A stretch of DNA of 12,128 nt from Blastocladiella britannica (GCA_025349905.2 MU625087.1:1-12128), one strand, 5' to 3'. Counted from the first letter of the stretch, positions 1 to 8,030 are shown. Numbers and translations are program-made. The notes: generated by a model from the letters alone, not told the origin.

Positions 1-412
1 CCGCGGCCCACCTGTTATAACGGGCGCGGGTACATGTGGAGCTGTAGCCGCCTCTATCTGAGGTGCATTTCTCTTCTCTCTTCTTGTTATTGAGATGCTA
101 CTTTATACCACCCGCTAGTTTGAGCCTTTAGGTCCGGTTTCGATACGGCCTATCGGTATAGAATGCTGGGTAGATTTTTTTTTTCTTCTTTTTTTTACGC
201 TATTGTTTATTCTCTCTCAATCATACGTTCCCCAAAATTGGCTCTCTCCGAGGTACTCTTGCAGGCCACCGTAGTCTTGTGCATTTGGAACGAATGTGTG
301 AGCTTGAATCAGGTGTGGCCTTTTGAGAATGAGGAAGAATATAAGCATACCAAGGGCTGACAAAATACGCTCAAAGTGGGGCAGGAACTCGCGCTGCGAC
401 AGGTACAAGTCA
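1..412. repeat. Left arm of a 412-bp perfect inverted repeat
   Basis: Bases 1-412 are the exact reverse complement of 10989-11400 (position p pairs with 11401-p). I compared them line by line and saw no mismatch or gap. Identity stops abruptly between 412 and 413. The outer end coincides with the window start, so the arm may extend further left. The arm contains the 3' end of a CABLES gene on the - strand plus its downstream non-coding sequence. It is therefore a segmental inverted duplication, not a classical transposon end: no transposase and no target-site duplication can be seen. A real recent duplication, ongoing gene conversion and an assembly fold-back are all compatible with the perfect identity. 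Confidence 0.97.
217..412 (-). pseudogene. Truncated 3' fragment of the CABLES gene (duplicate tail)
   Basis: On the - strand this segment repeats the end of the CABLES-like gene at 8032-11184. It holds part of exon 5 (412-351, starting in FDLYLSQREF), the last intron (350-276) and exon 6 through the TGA (275-217). It has no upstream exons and no start codon of its own; at 412/413 it is cut inside a codon and joined to unrelated sequence upstream of the GT31-like gene. It is identical to the parent, introns included, so it is not a processed copy and has had no time to decay. I expect no functional product. After inversion between the repeat arms it could become the working 3' end of CABLES. 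Confidence 0.85.
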
Positions 413-551
413 TGCAGTGCACATTCGAGCCTTTTCCCACTTCAAATCCAACTTCACATCGAATCCTTTCCCTTATTCTCACGTTCTCCCCTCTCGCGTC
501 CTCATTCTTGTCGCCCCCACCTCAGAATATAAACCCCTGCAAGATCAGGCC
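413..551 (+). promoter_or_regulatory. Probable promoter/5' UTR of the GT31-like gene
   Basis: This is the 139 bp between the inverted-repeat breakpoint and the ATG at 552. It is strongly pyrimidine-rich (C/T tracts at about 430-520). A TATA-like AATATAAA lies at 526-533, only about 20 bp before the ATG, so it may not act as a conventional TATA box. Any promoter sequence further upstream must lie in the duplicated CABLES tail. A short uORF opens at the junction ATG (412-414) and overlaps the gene start. Function is inferred from position only. Confidence 0.4.
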
Positions 552-2702
552 ATGGTGACCTTCTTCACAAAGCGGATGCCCACCGGGACTCCAAAGTGGC
601 GCCGCCTCGGTGCAGTTCTCCTGACCCTCACCATCTTCTCTTACCTTGCGTTCCGCACGCCGCCGGTCCCCGAGGAGCTGCGATCCCCCTCCGTGTCGGC
701 TCTCGTGAGCGATCAAACTCCGCTGGAGCACGATCTGGCAGCGCCAACGCCCCCAGCCGGCCCGGCCCCGCCACCTGCTCCCATTTACTCCCACGCGTTC
801 CCGACGTCCTGCGACGACTCGGGCGTCGATACCATCATCCTTGTTCCGATCTCACGCAATTTGACCCAGTCGGCGAGCGCTCGCAAGGCGCTCAGCGAGG
901 CGTGGGCGGCGCCGCGTCACTTGAAATCCAGTCGCATGTGCTTGGCGTACATTGTGTCGGATTCCGACGCGGATATCGACTCTCGCGGTGGCAACGCCAA
1001 GGAGGATGAGGTGGATGAGGAACCAAGCTCGGCGGATCACGCTGATATTGCCGCGATCGCCAAGCTGGCGCACCGGCCGGCCAAGAAGACGTCGAGTCCC
1101 GCCGCCAAAGTCGCTGAAGCCAAGGCTGCTGCAGCTGCGTCGGCGGCGAAAAACAAGAACACTGCCAGGCCGGGCGCTCGGAAGGGCGCGTCGTCGACCC
1201 AAAAGCTTGCTGCTGTCGCGGGCAGCTCGTCCAGTATCGCCGGCAAGAACGAGTCGACTGGCAAGGCTGCCACTGCTGCGAAGAAGAATGGCGCCAAATC
1301 CGCTCTCTCGTCGCCCAAGAAGCCGCAAGCTGCGGGCAAGGCTGTCGGCAAAAGTACGGCTGCTCCAAAGGCAGATCAGGGCGAAACCGCCTCTGATGTG
1401 GAATCCGACGCGTCCGCGGTCGACGATGTGGATGCGGACGTGCAGGACGAGATCGCCGACTCGCAAGCAGCAGAGGCGATGCCGCACGACGTTGACGCCG
1501 GCGAGTCCCCAGCTGAAGAAGAAGGCGATGCGGCGACTGATGCCCTCAAGCGCCGGGCGGTCCGCGCATTCTCCCCCTCGTCTTCACCAAAGCGGGCGAC
1601 CAAGTCGGTGGCGGCGGTCAAGCCTGACGACCAAACCACAGACGATGCTCCTGCCGCCCCAGAGGATTCTGACATCGAGAAGGACGGGTCGGCCCAGGTC
1701 CAGCCGCATCCTCCGAGCAAGAAGAGCTCCAAGGGTGCTGCTGCCGCCAAAAAGCCCACTCCCGAGAAACAGGACGACGCAGCTGTGGCTGCTCCTCCTG
1801 ATACCCAACCCTCCCTCCCATTGGTCACGGGGTCCCTCCTGGACATGGGCATGGACGCGGACCGGATCCTGGTGTTTGAGCCCACAACTGACCCATCATT
1901 GTCGTCGGCATCGTCATCGTCGCTTCTGAGCGCGTACAAGCTGGTGGCGTCCTCGGCCGGGCAGCACGTGCGGTGGATCGTGCACGCCGACGTCAACATG
2001 CTCATTAACCTTGTACAGTTGCGCAAACTCGTGCGAGCCATTCCCTTTTTTTTTTTTGTGAATCAACCCAATCCACTGACGCGACGTGCGCGTTGATCAT
2101 TTTTAGCTTGCAATCCATGGCACGGCGGACCAGGGCCGCAGGATCCTCGAGTCCACCAACACGGTCGGAACGCGCCCGCCGTTCATCATGTCCCGAGGCA
2201 TCGTGGACTGGATTGGACGGCAGCTCGACCAGGGCTGGCTGGCGACCGACAAGAGTCTCCCTCGTACGTTTCTTTTTTCTCCACAACCCTGCCAGAGCAC
2301 CAGTTCTCATTGGAGAATCAAATAGAGCTCCTTGAGACGTGGATGGCCAGCCTCGCGATCGACCGTCTCTCTCGTGACGCCCTCCTCCTGCAACCGCGTC
2401 GCGACGGCGACCCCAAGGCAAAGCCGGTCAGTGTGATTCCGCAACGGCTGTGCGACGCCGTCACCGTTCGCTGGCAATCGATCCACGCGGCCTGGGCGCA
2501 TATGGACAGTCCTCTGGCGGCAGCGGGCAGTCGGAGCGGTGGCAACGGCGAAAAGGGGGAGGAGGCAGCGGACGATGAGATGGATGGGTTGGAGACGGAT
2601 GACCCGACCATTGGCATTGTCGTGATTGCCGATCTCGCGCCGGCGGCCATCAAAAAGGGCTGGGAGCACATTTCGACGTGCGATCACCCGTGCGGGTGCT
2701 AG
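552..2702 (+). CDS. Divergent GT31-like (beta-1,3-galactosyltransferase/Fringe-type) type II membrane protein
   Basis: Proposed exons are 552-2030, 2107-2263 and 2296-2702, giving 680 residues. The ATG at 552 is the first in frame and has a good context (gccATGg). Residues 20-34 form one hydrophobic segment after a short basic N-terminus (KWRR), a signal anchor typical of Golgi glycosyltransferases. Residues 94-120 (TIILVPISRN...ARKALSEAW) resemble the opening strand and the R-x-A-[IL]-x-x-[TS]-W motif of GT31. Residues 439-490 resemble the GT31 core: ILVFEPTTD, then a helix, then RWIVHADVNMLIN, which aligns with the usual ...K-T-D-D-D-V-F-V-N. Exon 2 has PPFIMSRGIVDWI, comparable to the segment before the catalytic acidic motif. 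Oddities: the DDD metal site reads D-V-N (480-482), and about 290 residues of Lys/Ala/Ser/Asp/Glu-rich disordered sequence (135-427) interrupt the domain. The C-terminus is Cys-rich (CDHPCGC). If GT31 is right, catalysis is doubtful. It could instead be an unrelated luminal protein. Convergent with NST1. Confidence 0.6.
2031..2106 (+). other. Intron 1 of the GT31-like gene (76 bp)
   Basis: The intron runs from GTGCGA to TTTTAG, phase 0. It contains a 12-13 nt T run and an in-frame stop (TGA at 2094-2096), so splicing is needed for a full-length product. Joining ...LRKL to LAIHGTADQ keeps the frame and restores a GT31-like order. A donor at 2013 (GTACAG) is a possible alternative. Confidence 0.7.
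2264..2295 (+). other. Intron 2 of the GT31-like gene: apparent 32-bp mini-intron
   Basis: The sequence has a strong donor (GTACGT), a T/C-rich stretch and CCAG. Removing 32 nt (phase 1) connects the frame of ...ATDKSLP to QHQFSLENQI. Reading straight through hits TAG at 2327-2329. No other GT/AG pair nearby keeps both flanking frames without discarding plausible coding sequence. The size is far below the other introns here (60-110 bp). A sequence indel or a different donor such as GTGGAC at 2203 remains possible. Confidence 0.45.
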
Positions 2703-2767
2703 GGAGGTTGTTGCTGTTGTGATCCACCCAATATTCCAAATGCAAAAAGAAAAAAGAAGCCATTTCT
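2703..2767. other. Convergent 3' ends of the GT31-like and NST1 genes (65-bp spacer)
   Basis: Only 65 bp separate the TAG of the GT31-like gene from the TGA of NST1 on the opposite strand. No AATAAA is present on either strand, although A-rich sequence occurs at 2740-2758. The 3' UTRs of the two transcripts must overlap each other or run into the opposite coding region. No extra gene is seen. Confidence 0.6.
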
Positions 2768-5700
2768 TCAGCGACGATAATCGTTCGACTCGGACCCGCC
2801 ACCGCCGCCCATCACTCCAATCGACGCAAATCGGGAGCCCAAGAGCGCCGACGGCTCGGTCGACGCCGGCATTGGCCCCAAGGGTTGAAGCGGGCCAAAC
2901 CGCGAGTGCGAGACTGGGGTAGCTCCGGCTGAAACAAATGCTGGAGACGACGACGCCGGTGCGGCCGATGCGATTGCACCGCTCAAGGACTCGGACCACC
3001 GCGTTGCGGTTCGCGGCATGGACGCCGACGCGGCGCGGAGACGCGGCGCAATCCCGTGGTCGCGCGACCCGATCGCTTGCATGCCCACGTGAGTTGGCGG
3101 CAGCGGTTTGCCGCCCGAGGACAATGTGGATGGGTTGCCCAGTGGAGCGAACCCGAACGCGTCAGTGGCGGGCGCAGCCGGTTCAATGCTGCCGAGGTCG
3201 CTGTCGAGCGGCGAGCGCGAAAAGAGGTCGGCGAGGCCAGCCGAGCGCGGACCGCTCGGGACACGGCTGCCGGCGCCGCCCCAGAATGCGGACGTACCCT
3301 CTGGAGACGCCAAATGACCATTGCCATTGTTTGATGAGGACGACGCGGACGATACAGCTGATGACGCTGTACCGCCTGGGCCGCCAGATGGCGGCGCGTT
3401 GGCAGTCGCGGTGGTAGCTGCTGCCGAGCGAATGTCGTCAAACAAGTCGGGCCCAAACGGAGACCAAATCGACTTGGCGGCGGCGGCGGCCGCAGCGGCA
3501 GTGCTCGCGGGTGGAGTACTGGTCCCCCCGTTTCCACCAGTGCTGGTGCTGCCATTTCCATTGCCGCCGCTCGCAGCGACGACACCGGTACATCCTCCGT
3601 TACTGCCACCACCACCGAGATGCAGCGCATGCAAGGGAGAGTGCATCATTGACGCTGGCGGCGGGGATTGCAGGCCCTGATCGGCCATCGGCGGCTGCTG
3701 GTGCATGTGCAGCGCTGTGCGGTGGCTCGAAAAGGGGCTGAGAGGCGACATGCCATCCCCAGAAAATCCGTCTGAACCATTGGTAACCAAAGACATGCCC
3801 CATGCCTCGGCGCCAATGCCAAAGTCGGGGCCAAACGCGCCACCCGCGGCCGCTGCATTGGTCGCGTCCCCAATCGTCGACGCACTGCTTGTCCCGCGCT
3901 CGTGGCCCGCCAGCGCAGCAGTGGTGATGGGATCGAGCTGGTCGTCAAACCTTGCTCCACCACTGCCAATATCGCCACCGCTTCCAGCACCAAGCGCCGT
4001 CAGCGTTGAAGAGGCGGCGGTGGAGGTCAAGGCGGCCGGGTAAGGCGGCAGTCCGTCCGGCCGCGCAGAAACGAGCATGGGCCGGCCGTTGGGTCCCATC
4101 ACTGGGAAATGAGTGACGCCGGGCATTCCGTACGGCGGAAGCGGTGGTGGGTGGTTCGGGTCGAAGGGGACCATTGGCATTCCATGCGGCGGCGGCGGCG
4201 GCGGCGGCGGATAAAAGAGCTGGTTGCCAAAACCGCCGGCACCAGGCATGGGCATCGCGTACATCCCAGGATGGCCCATTGGCGGCGGCGGCGGCACCGA
4301 GTACATGAACATGGACATGGGGTACTGCGGGTACGCGGTGGTGGCTGGCTGGCCACTCGCATCGAGATCCGGTCCAGCATGCATCGGCTGCAGTGGAGGC
4401 TCCGCAGGGGCACTTTGAGCAGTCGTGGTGGTAGTGGCAGCAACAGCCTTGAAGGTTTCGTGCCAACTGCGGCCTGGCTTGAAGGGGGGAGCGTCAAGGA
4501 TACTGGGGATCGGTGTCGCCTTTTGAGCAGGAGGCCGGGTTTGCGCAGCCGGCGCAGGCGCGGATGCAGGCGGTGACTTGGTTCCTGGAGACGTGCGCGG
4601 CAGGTCGACACCAAGGCTCGGCGTAATGACATTGTCAAAGTGTTTGGGTGCAGCGCGGCTGGGAGACTCAACAGCAGCTGCCCGAGCAGGAGCGGCTGCA
4701 GCAGCCGTCGAGGGCACGCGTGCTGCCGCTGGTGACGAAAAGGTCGGCTTGGTAGAGGCGCTACTGCTCCGATGCGCAATGGGACTCGAGGAAGAAAACG
4801 ACTCCTTGACCGCCTGCAGCGAGTCCTGGCTCGCCTTGCGAAGACGGTGCTGCTGCTGTTGTTGCTGTCCGCGGGTCGGTGACGAGGTGGCCGACTTGAT
4901 GCGCTTTTCGTGCGCGGCATGCGGAGGCCGCTCAAGGGACTGGCGGGCCGATTTGGGTCCCGAATCAGGGCGGATCGTCGTTGCAGCGGCTGCGGCTGCC
5001 GCCGATGCCCTCGCCGCCGTCGAAATGGGTTGCAGCTTGCTCGGGGCGACTGCTGCTGCCGCAGCCTCGCGCTCGAGCAGCTGTTTAGCGGCGCGCGCCG
5101 CCTCCTTGGCCTCGGTCATCTCGCGTTGCTTGGCCTCGGCCGCCGCCAGCGCCTCGGCCGCCTTGCGCACCGCCTCTGCGGCCGCTGCCTCAGCAGCAGC
5201 AGCAGCGGCCGCTGCGGCTTCCGCGCGCCGGAGCTCGCGTTCCTCGCGTTCGGCCATCCGCTTCGCCTCGGCCTCGGCCGCCCGCACACGCTCTGCTTCC
5301 CGCGCCACGGCTGCAGCCTTGCGCTTCTCCTCGCGCTCGGCCTTGCGCTTTTCCTCGCGTTCGGCCTTGCGCTCGTCGGCCTCGCGCTCAGCGTCCTCCT
5401 GGGCCGCGCGGGCAATGGCTGCTTCACGCTCGCGCTCCACTCGCTTCTGCTCTTTCTTGATGGCCACCGCTTCGGCCCGTCGCCGCTTGGCCTCGGCGCG
5501 GCGCTGCGCCTCAGCCTCCTCGTCGGCCAGGAGCTCGGCGGCGGCTCGTTCGGCTGCAGTTTCCGCGGCCGCCGACCGGTACGCCTGTAGCACACGCGTC
5601 GCCAGGAGTCGCGCTGCAATCTTGGCCAGTGGGTGATCTGTAGGGGCCACCGTTGCCGCCGCCGCCGCCGCCGCCGCTTGCTTCCCACTGGCTGCAGCTG

Positions 5701-7816
5701 CTGCTGCTGAGTAGCCCGAAGCGGATGCGGAGATTGCTCCTGCAGCTGCAGCCGTGGCCGCGTGATGGGCACATGGACGGCCGCCTGCCATCCTCGCCAG
5801 CAATGCGGGATCATCGTGTCCCGATGCGCTCCGTTTACCGGCTCCGGCGGCGCCAGCCGATGACGACGGGGAGGAATAGGAGCGCACCGCCTCGTTGACG
5901 CGCTGGTGCTTTGCCCGCATGACCTCGGCGGCGGCGCGCGAGTATTCCTGGGCATGCCAGATCGGATTGCCGTTGGATTTGGGCACGGTCGCGGTTTCAT
6001 CGCCGTAGAGGCCGGCTGTGCCATACAAATCACCCAGGAACACGGTCGACAAGGGAGATGCGTTGCTCATGGACAATGCGCCGTGTGGCTCGTCAGAATC
6101 GCCAGCGTTCTGTGCAGCCGACATGGCCAAAGACGGCGCTAGTGGTGGCGGGGGCGGTGGCGGCGGGAGCAAGCACGGAAAGCACTCGAGCCAGGCAGCG
6201 TCGTTGGCGAGCCATTCGTCGTCGGCTTCATCCGACAGGTCTGCCCATGCATCGCCAGCGTCCTCGGAAAAGAGCTCGTCGTCCGAGTCAGTGTACCCAT
6301 CGCCAAGGTCAATCGGAGCTGGAAGGAGGGCGCTTTTTCCGTTGCCAAGCGACGACGCTGGAGGCGGCGGTGAAGGCGCGAGTCCGCTGAGGACCCCGAG
6401 AAGGTTCGATGCACGCTGGGTGTCAGAGTCGAGATGGCGCGCGTCCTGCTGCGTCGAGGGGCCGTCAGACCGAGCGATGCCCTCCAGCGCCGCCAGAAAC
6501 GCCGACCCGTCATTGTCGTAAATGTCGTCCGCCACTTGCTCCACCAGCTGCGAGACATTGGGCAGATCAAACAGCATGTCCACTGCCGTCAAGTCGTTGG
6601 TGGTGGTGTGTCCGTTGGCGCTGTGTTCATCCAGTGGGCCAGCGGCAGCAGCCGCAGCGGCAGCGGCGTGAGCAAGGCCGCTTAAACGAAGCACGCGCGC
6701 AATGTCGGTTCGGTGGCTGGGGCGTCCCGCCGATCGGCGCAGAGCGTCGCGGGCCGCTCGTTGGCGACGGCGGTGTTGCACGCACGCGACGCCCGCCGCG
6801 GCAGCGACGGCCGGATGATGCGGGGCCGGCGGGACCAGCGGGTGAGCGGATGCGGCAGCAGTCGCATAAACGGCGGCGGTGACGGCCGGGACGGGCGTCG
6901 GCGCATACCCAGCGGCAGCAGCGGCCGAGGAAGCGGCAGCCGATGGCGCGTAGGCAGCTGCGAGCGATGGACGGGCGGCGATCGGGGCGGTGGCAGGGCC
7001 CCATGCCTGATGCAAGAGCCCGGCTGCTGCGGCGGCAGTGGTGCCAGCACGCAGCTGTTGCTGTTGCGACGGAGTAGTTGTCTTTGCAGGAGCAGGCTTT
7101 TCTGTGGCAGCGGTCGCAGTGCGACTCGGTTTGGGCTTTCCGCGCGGGACAGCGCCAGCCGCCACCAGCGCCAGATCCACGTCGTCGGCTAATGTTGCCA
7201 CGTCGGCCTTGAGCCGCGCGTGCAACAGGGCGCAATGCGGGCACGAAGCGTGCTCACTGACCATGCTCGCAGCTGCGGCCGCCTCCTGAGGCGACAGTGG
7301 GCCCGGCGCAAGACCGCTCGCCGACGTGGCGCCGCCGACACTGGCTTGATTGTAGTAGCCGTGGCTGTTGCGGTGGCCGTGGCTCTGATTATGGGCAGCA
7401 GCAGCGTTGGGCATCAGCGGCGCGAGGGTGGTGGCGGTGGACAAGAGATCGCTGGTGCCCGTATTGGCGGAGCCATCGCCACCACTGCCGGCAGCGTCGA
7501 GGGCGGCCAGGCGGGAGAGGGCCGAGGGCTGCGAAAAGAGCGGCAGGGCTTCGCCGACGGCCAGCATGGCGTCAATGTGCGAGCGCTTCATGCGCTGTAG
7601 GGCCAGGCGCTGCGATGGCGAGAGGCTCTGCCAGTAGCGCTGGACTGCGGCGCGCTCGGACGCGTCAATGAGTGGGAGGGCGGCGGAGAGGAGATCGCCC
7701 GCGGCCGGAGGGGTTGTCGTGGCGGAGGCGGTCGGGGTGGCTGCCTGTGCGCCGGAAGAAGAGGAAGACGCAGGCGGCGGCGGCGGGTGCGGCCGCTTGT
7801 GCCTTGTCGGAGCCAT
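2768..7816 (-). CDS. NST1: NST1/FAM193-family stress (salt-tolerance) response protein, 1,682 aa, single exon
   Basis: The start is the ATG at 7816-7814 (AGC ATG G, A at -3 and G at +4); the frame is open further upstream but has no earlier ATG. Recognisable NST1 landmarks occur in order. Residues ~42-90 carry the helical ERAAVQRYWQSLSPSQR...HIDAML segment. Residues 192-195 are the CPHC pair followed by a helix. Residues ~412-446 carry VEQVADDIYDNDGSAFLAAL, matching the VADDLLKNDGKKF-type motif. Residues ~509-545 form a very acidic stretch. Residues ~727-925 have RLLATRVLQAYR followed by a long charged coiled coil rich in Ala/Glu/Arg/Lys. The C-terminal ~750 residues are low complexity: Gln run ~985, Pro runs and PMPG/PPYGMPG repeats ~1165-1240, then Gly/Ser/Ala. 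In yeast Nst1 is a negative regulator of salt tolerance and a condensate-prone component linked to P-bodies and splicing factor Msl1; the exact role here is inferred. Longer than typical fungal NST1 because of homopolymer expansion. Divergent from CABLES, convergent with the GT31-like gene. Confidence 0.85.
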   Translation of the reverse strand: MAPTRHKRPHPPPPPASSSSSGAQAATPTASATTTPPAAGDLLSAALPLIDASERAAVQRYWQSLSPSQRLALQRMKRSHIDAMLAVGEALPLFSQPSALSRLAALDAAGSGGDGSANTGTSDLLSTATTLAPLMPNAAAAHNQSHGHRNSHGYYNQASVGGATSASGLAPGPLSPQEAAAAASMVSEHASCPHCALLHARLKADVATLADDVDLALVAAGAVPRGKPKPSRTATAATEKPAPAKTTTPSQQQQLRAGTTAAAAAGLLHQAWGPATAPIAARPSLAAAYAPSAAASSAAAAAGYAPTPVPAVTAAVYATAAASAHPLVPPAPHHPAVAAAAGVACVQHRRRQRAARDALRRSAGRPSHRTDIARVLRLSGLAHAAAAAAAAAGPLDEHSANGHTTTNDLTAVDMLFDLPNVSQLVEQVADDIYDNDGSAFLAALEGIARSDGPSTQQDARHLDSDTQRASNLLGVLSGLAPSPPPPASSLGNGKSALLPAPIDLGDGYTDSDDELFSEDAGDAWADLSDEADDEWLANDAAWLECFPCLLPPPPPPPPLAPSLAMSAAQNAGDSDEPHGALSMSNASPLSTVFLGDLYGTAGLYGDETATVPKSNGNPIWHAQEYSRAAAEVMRAKHQRVNEAVRSYSSPSSSAGAAGAGKRSASGHDDPALLARMAGGRPCAHHAATAAAAGAISASASGYSAAAAAASGKQAAAAAAAATVAPTDHPLAKIAARLLATRVLQAYRSAAAETAAERAAAELLADEEAEAQRRAEAKRRRAEAVAIKKEQKRVEREREAAIARAAQEDAEREADERKAEREEKRKAEREEKRKAAAVAREAERVRAAEAEAKRMAEREERELRRAEAAAAAAAAAEAAAAEAVRKAAEALAAAEAKQREMTEAKEAARAAKQLLEREAAAAAVAPSKLQPISTAARASAAAAAAATTIRPDSGPKSARQSLERPPHAAHEKRIKSATSSPTRGQQQQQQHRLRKASQDSLQAVKESFSSSSPIAHRSSSASTKPTFSSPAAARVPSTAAAAAPARAAAVESPSRAAPKHFDNVITPSLGVDLPRTSPGTKSPPASAPAPAAQTRPPAQKATPIPSILDAPPFKPGRSWHETFKAVAATTTTTAQSAPAEPPLQPMHAGPDLDASGQPATTAYPQYPMSMFMYSVPPPPPMGHPGMYAMPMPGAGGFGNQLFYPPPPPPPPHGMPMVPFDPNHPPPLPPYGMPGVTHFPVMGPNGRPMLVSARPDGLPPYPAALTSTAASSTLTALGAGSGGDIGSGGARFDDQLDPITTAALAGHERGTSSASTIGDATNAAAAGGAFGPDFGIGAEAWGMSLVTNGSDGFSGDGMSPLSPFSSHRTALHMHQQPPMADQGLQSPPPASMMHSPLHALHLGGGGSNGGCTGVVAASGGNGNGSTSTGGNGGTSTPPASTAAAAAAAAKSIWSPFGPDLFDDIRSAAATTATANAPPSGGPGGTASSAVSSASSSSNNGNGHLASPEGTSAFWGGAGSRVPSGPRSAGLADLFSRSPLDSDLGSIEPAAPATDAFGFAPLGNPSTLSSGGKPLPPTHVGMQAIGSRDHGIAPRLRAASASMPRTATRWSESLSGAIASAAPASSSPAFVSAGATPVSHSRFGPLQPLGPMPASTEPSALLGSRFASIGVMGGGGGSESNDYRR
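4186..4210. repeat. GGC trinucleotide run encoding poly-Pro in NST1
   Basis: This is a 25-nt uninterrupted GCG/GGC repeat. On the - strand it reads CCG codons and encodes a Pro run just before HGMPMVPFDP in NST1. It keeps the frame and is expected to vary in length between strains. Confidence 0.9.
5655..5677. repeat. GCC trinucleotide run encoding poly-Ala in NST1
   Basis: This is a 23-nt GCC repeat. Read on the - strand as GCG codons, it encodes an Ala run just before the DHPLAKIAARLL segment that opens the NST1 coiled-coil region. It is a simple-sequence expansion inside a coding exon. Confidence 0.9.
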
Positions 7817-7850
7817 GCTTATGGTCTTGTTCCTGTCCAATTTATTAATA

Positions 7851-7873
7851 TTTTTTTATTATTATTATTATCA
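7851..7873. repeat. T/TTA microsatellite in the divergent promoter
   Basis: A run of seven T residues is followed by about five TTA/ATT units. It lies just upstream of the NST1 start and is the most AT-rich patch in the intergenic region. Confidence 0.85.
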
Positions 7874-8017
7874 TTTTTGAGTGGCTCGAGCACCGTACAG
7901 GGTGTATGAGTTCTTGCGTGAGCTCTTGCGTGTGTTCGTGTGAGGGCGAGACCAATCAATGGGCGGTCAAGACAATCCAAGGCAATTCAAGACCGAGAAA
8001 GAGAGAGAATCTCGGAA

Positions 8018-8030
8018 TTTTTTTTTTTTT
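8018..8030 (+). repeat. T13 tract immediately before the CABLES ATG
   Basis: Thirteen T residues end one base before the ATG at 8032. The tract gives the ATG a poor -3 base (T). It resembles the polypyrimidine end of introns elsewhere in this window, but CATG follows rather than AG, so it is not a splice acceptor. Confidence 0.8.

Noticed and set aside
110..160. tRNA-like B-box (GGTTTCGATACGG) in the repeat arm
   Set aside because: The T-loop would be too long and the sequence deviates from GGTTCRANTCC. I could not fold an acceptor, D-arm and anticodon arm around it.
163..360. Short open frames in the repeat arms (163-360 + and its mirror 11041-11238 -)
   Set aside because: They are antisense to the CABLES tail, with Phe runs from T tracts; no family resemblance.
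1..412. Terminal inverted repeats of a DNA transposon spanning 1-11400
   Set aside because: The arms consist of the CABLES 3' end and flanking DNA, no transposase is encoded between them, and target-site duplications cannot be assessed. The enclosed genes are ordinary conserved eukaryotic genes.
952..1929. Open frame of 325 codons (+1 shifted) and several antisense frames within the GT31-like exon 1
   Set aside because: They are Arg/Pro-rich shadow frames typical of GC-rich DNA. They have no recognisable motifs, whereas the main frame has a signal anchor and family motifs.
4186..4210. CRISPR-like or structured repeat arrays
   Set aside because: The repeats seen are simple trinucleotide runs in coding frame. 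There are no regularly spaced direct repeats with unique spacers anywhere in the window.
4578..5636. Long open frame (352 codons, + strand) antisense to NST1, rich in Ala/Ser/Arg
   Set aside because: It is a mirror of the GC-rich charged coiled-coil coding sequence of NST1. Its composition is repetitive, it matches no family, and the - strand frame has the conserved motifs.
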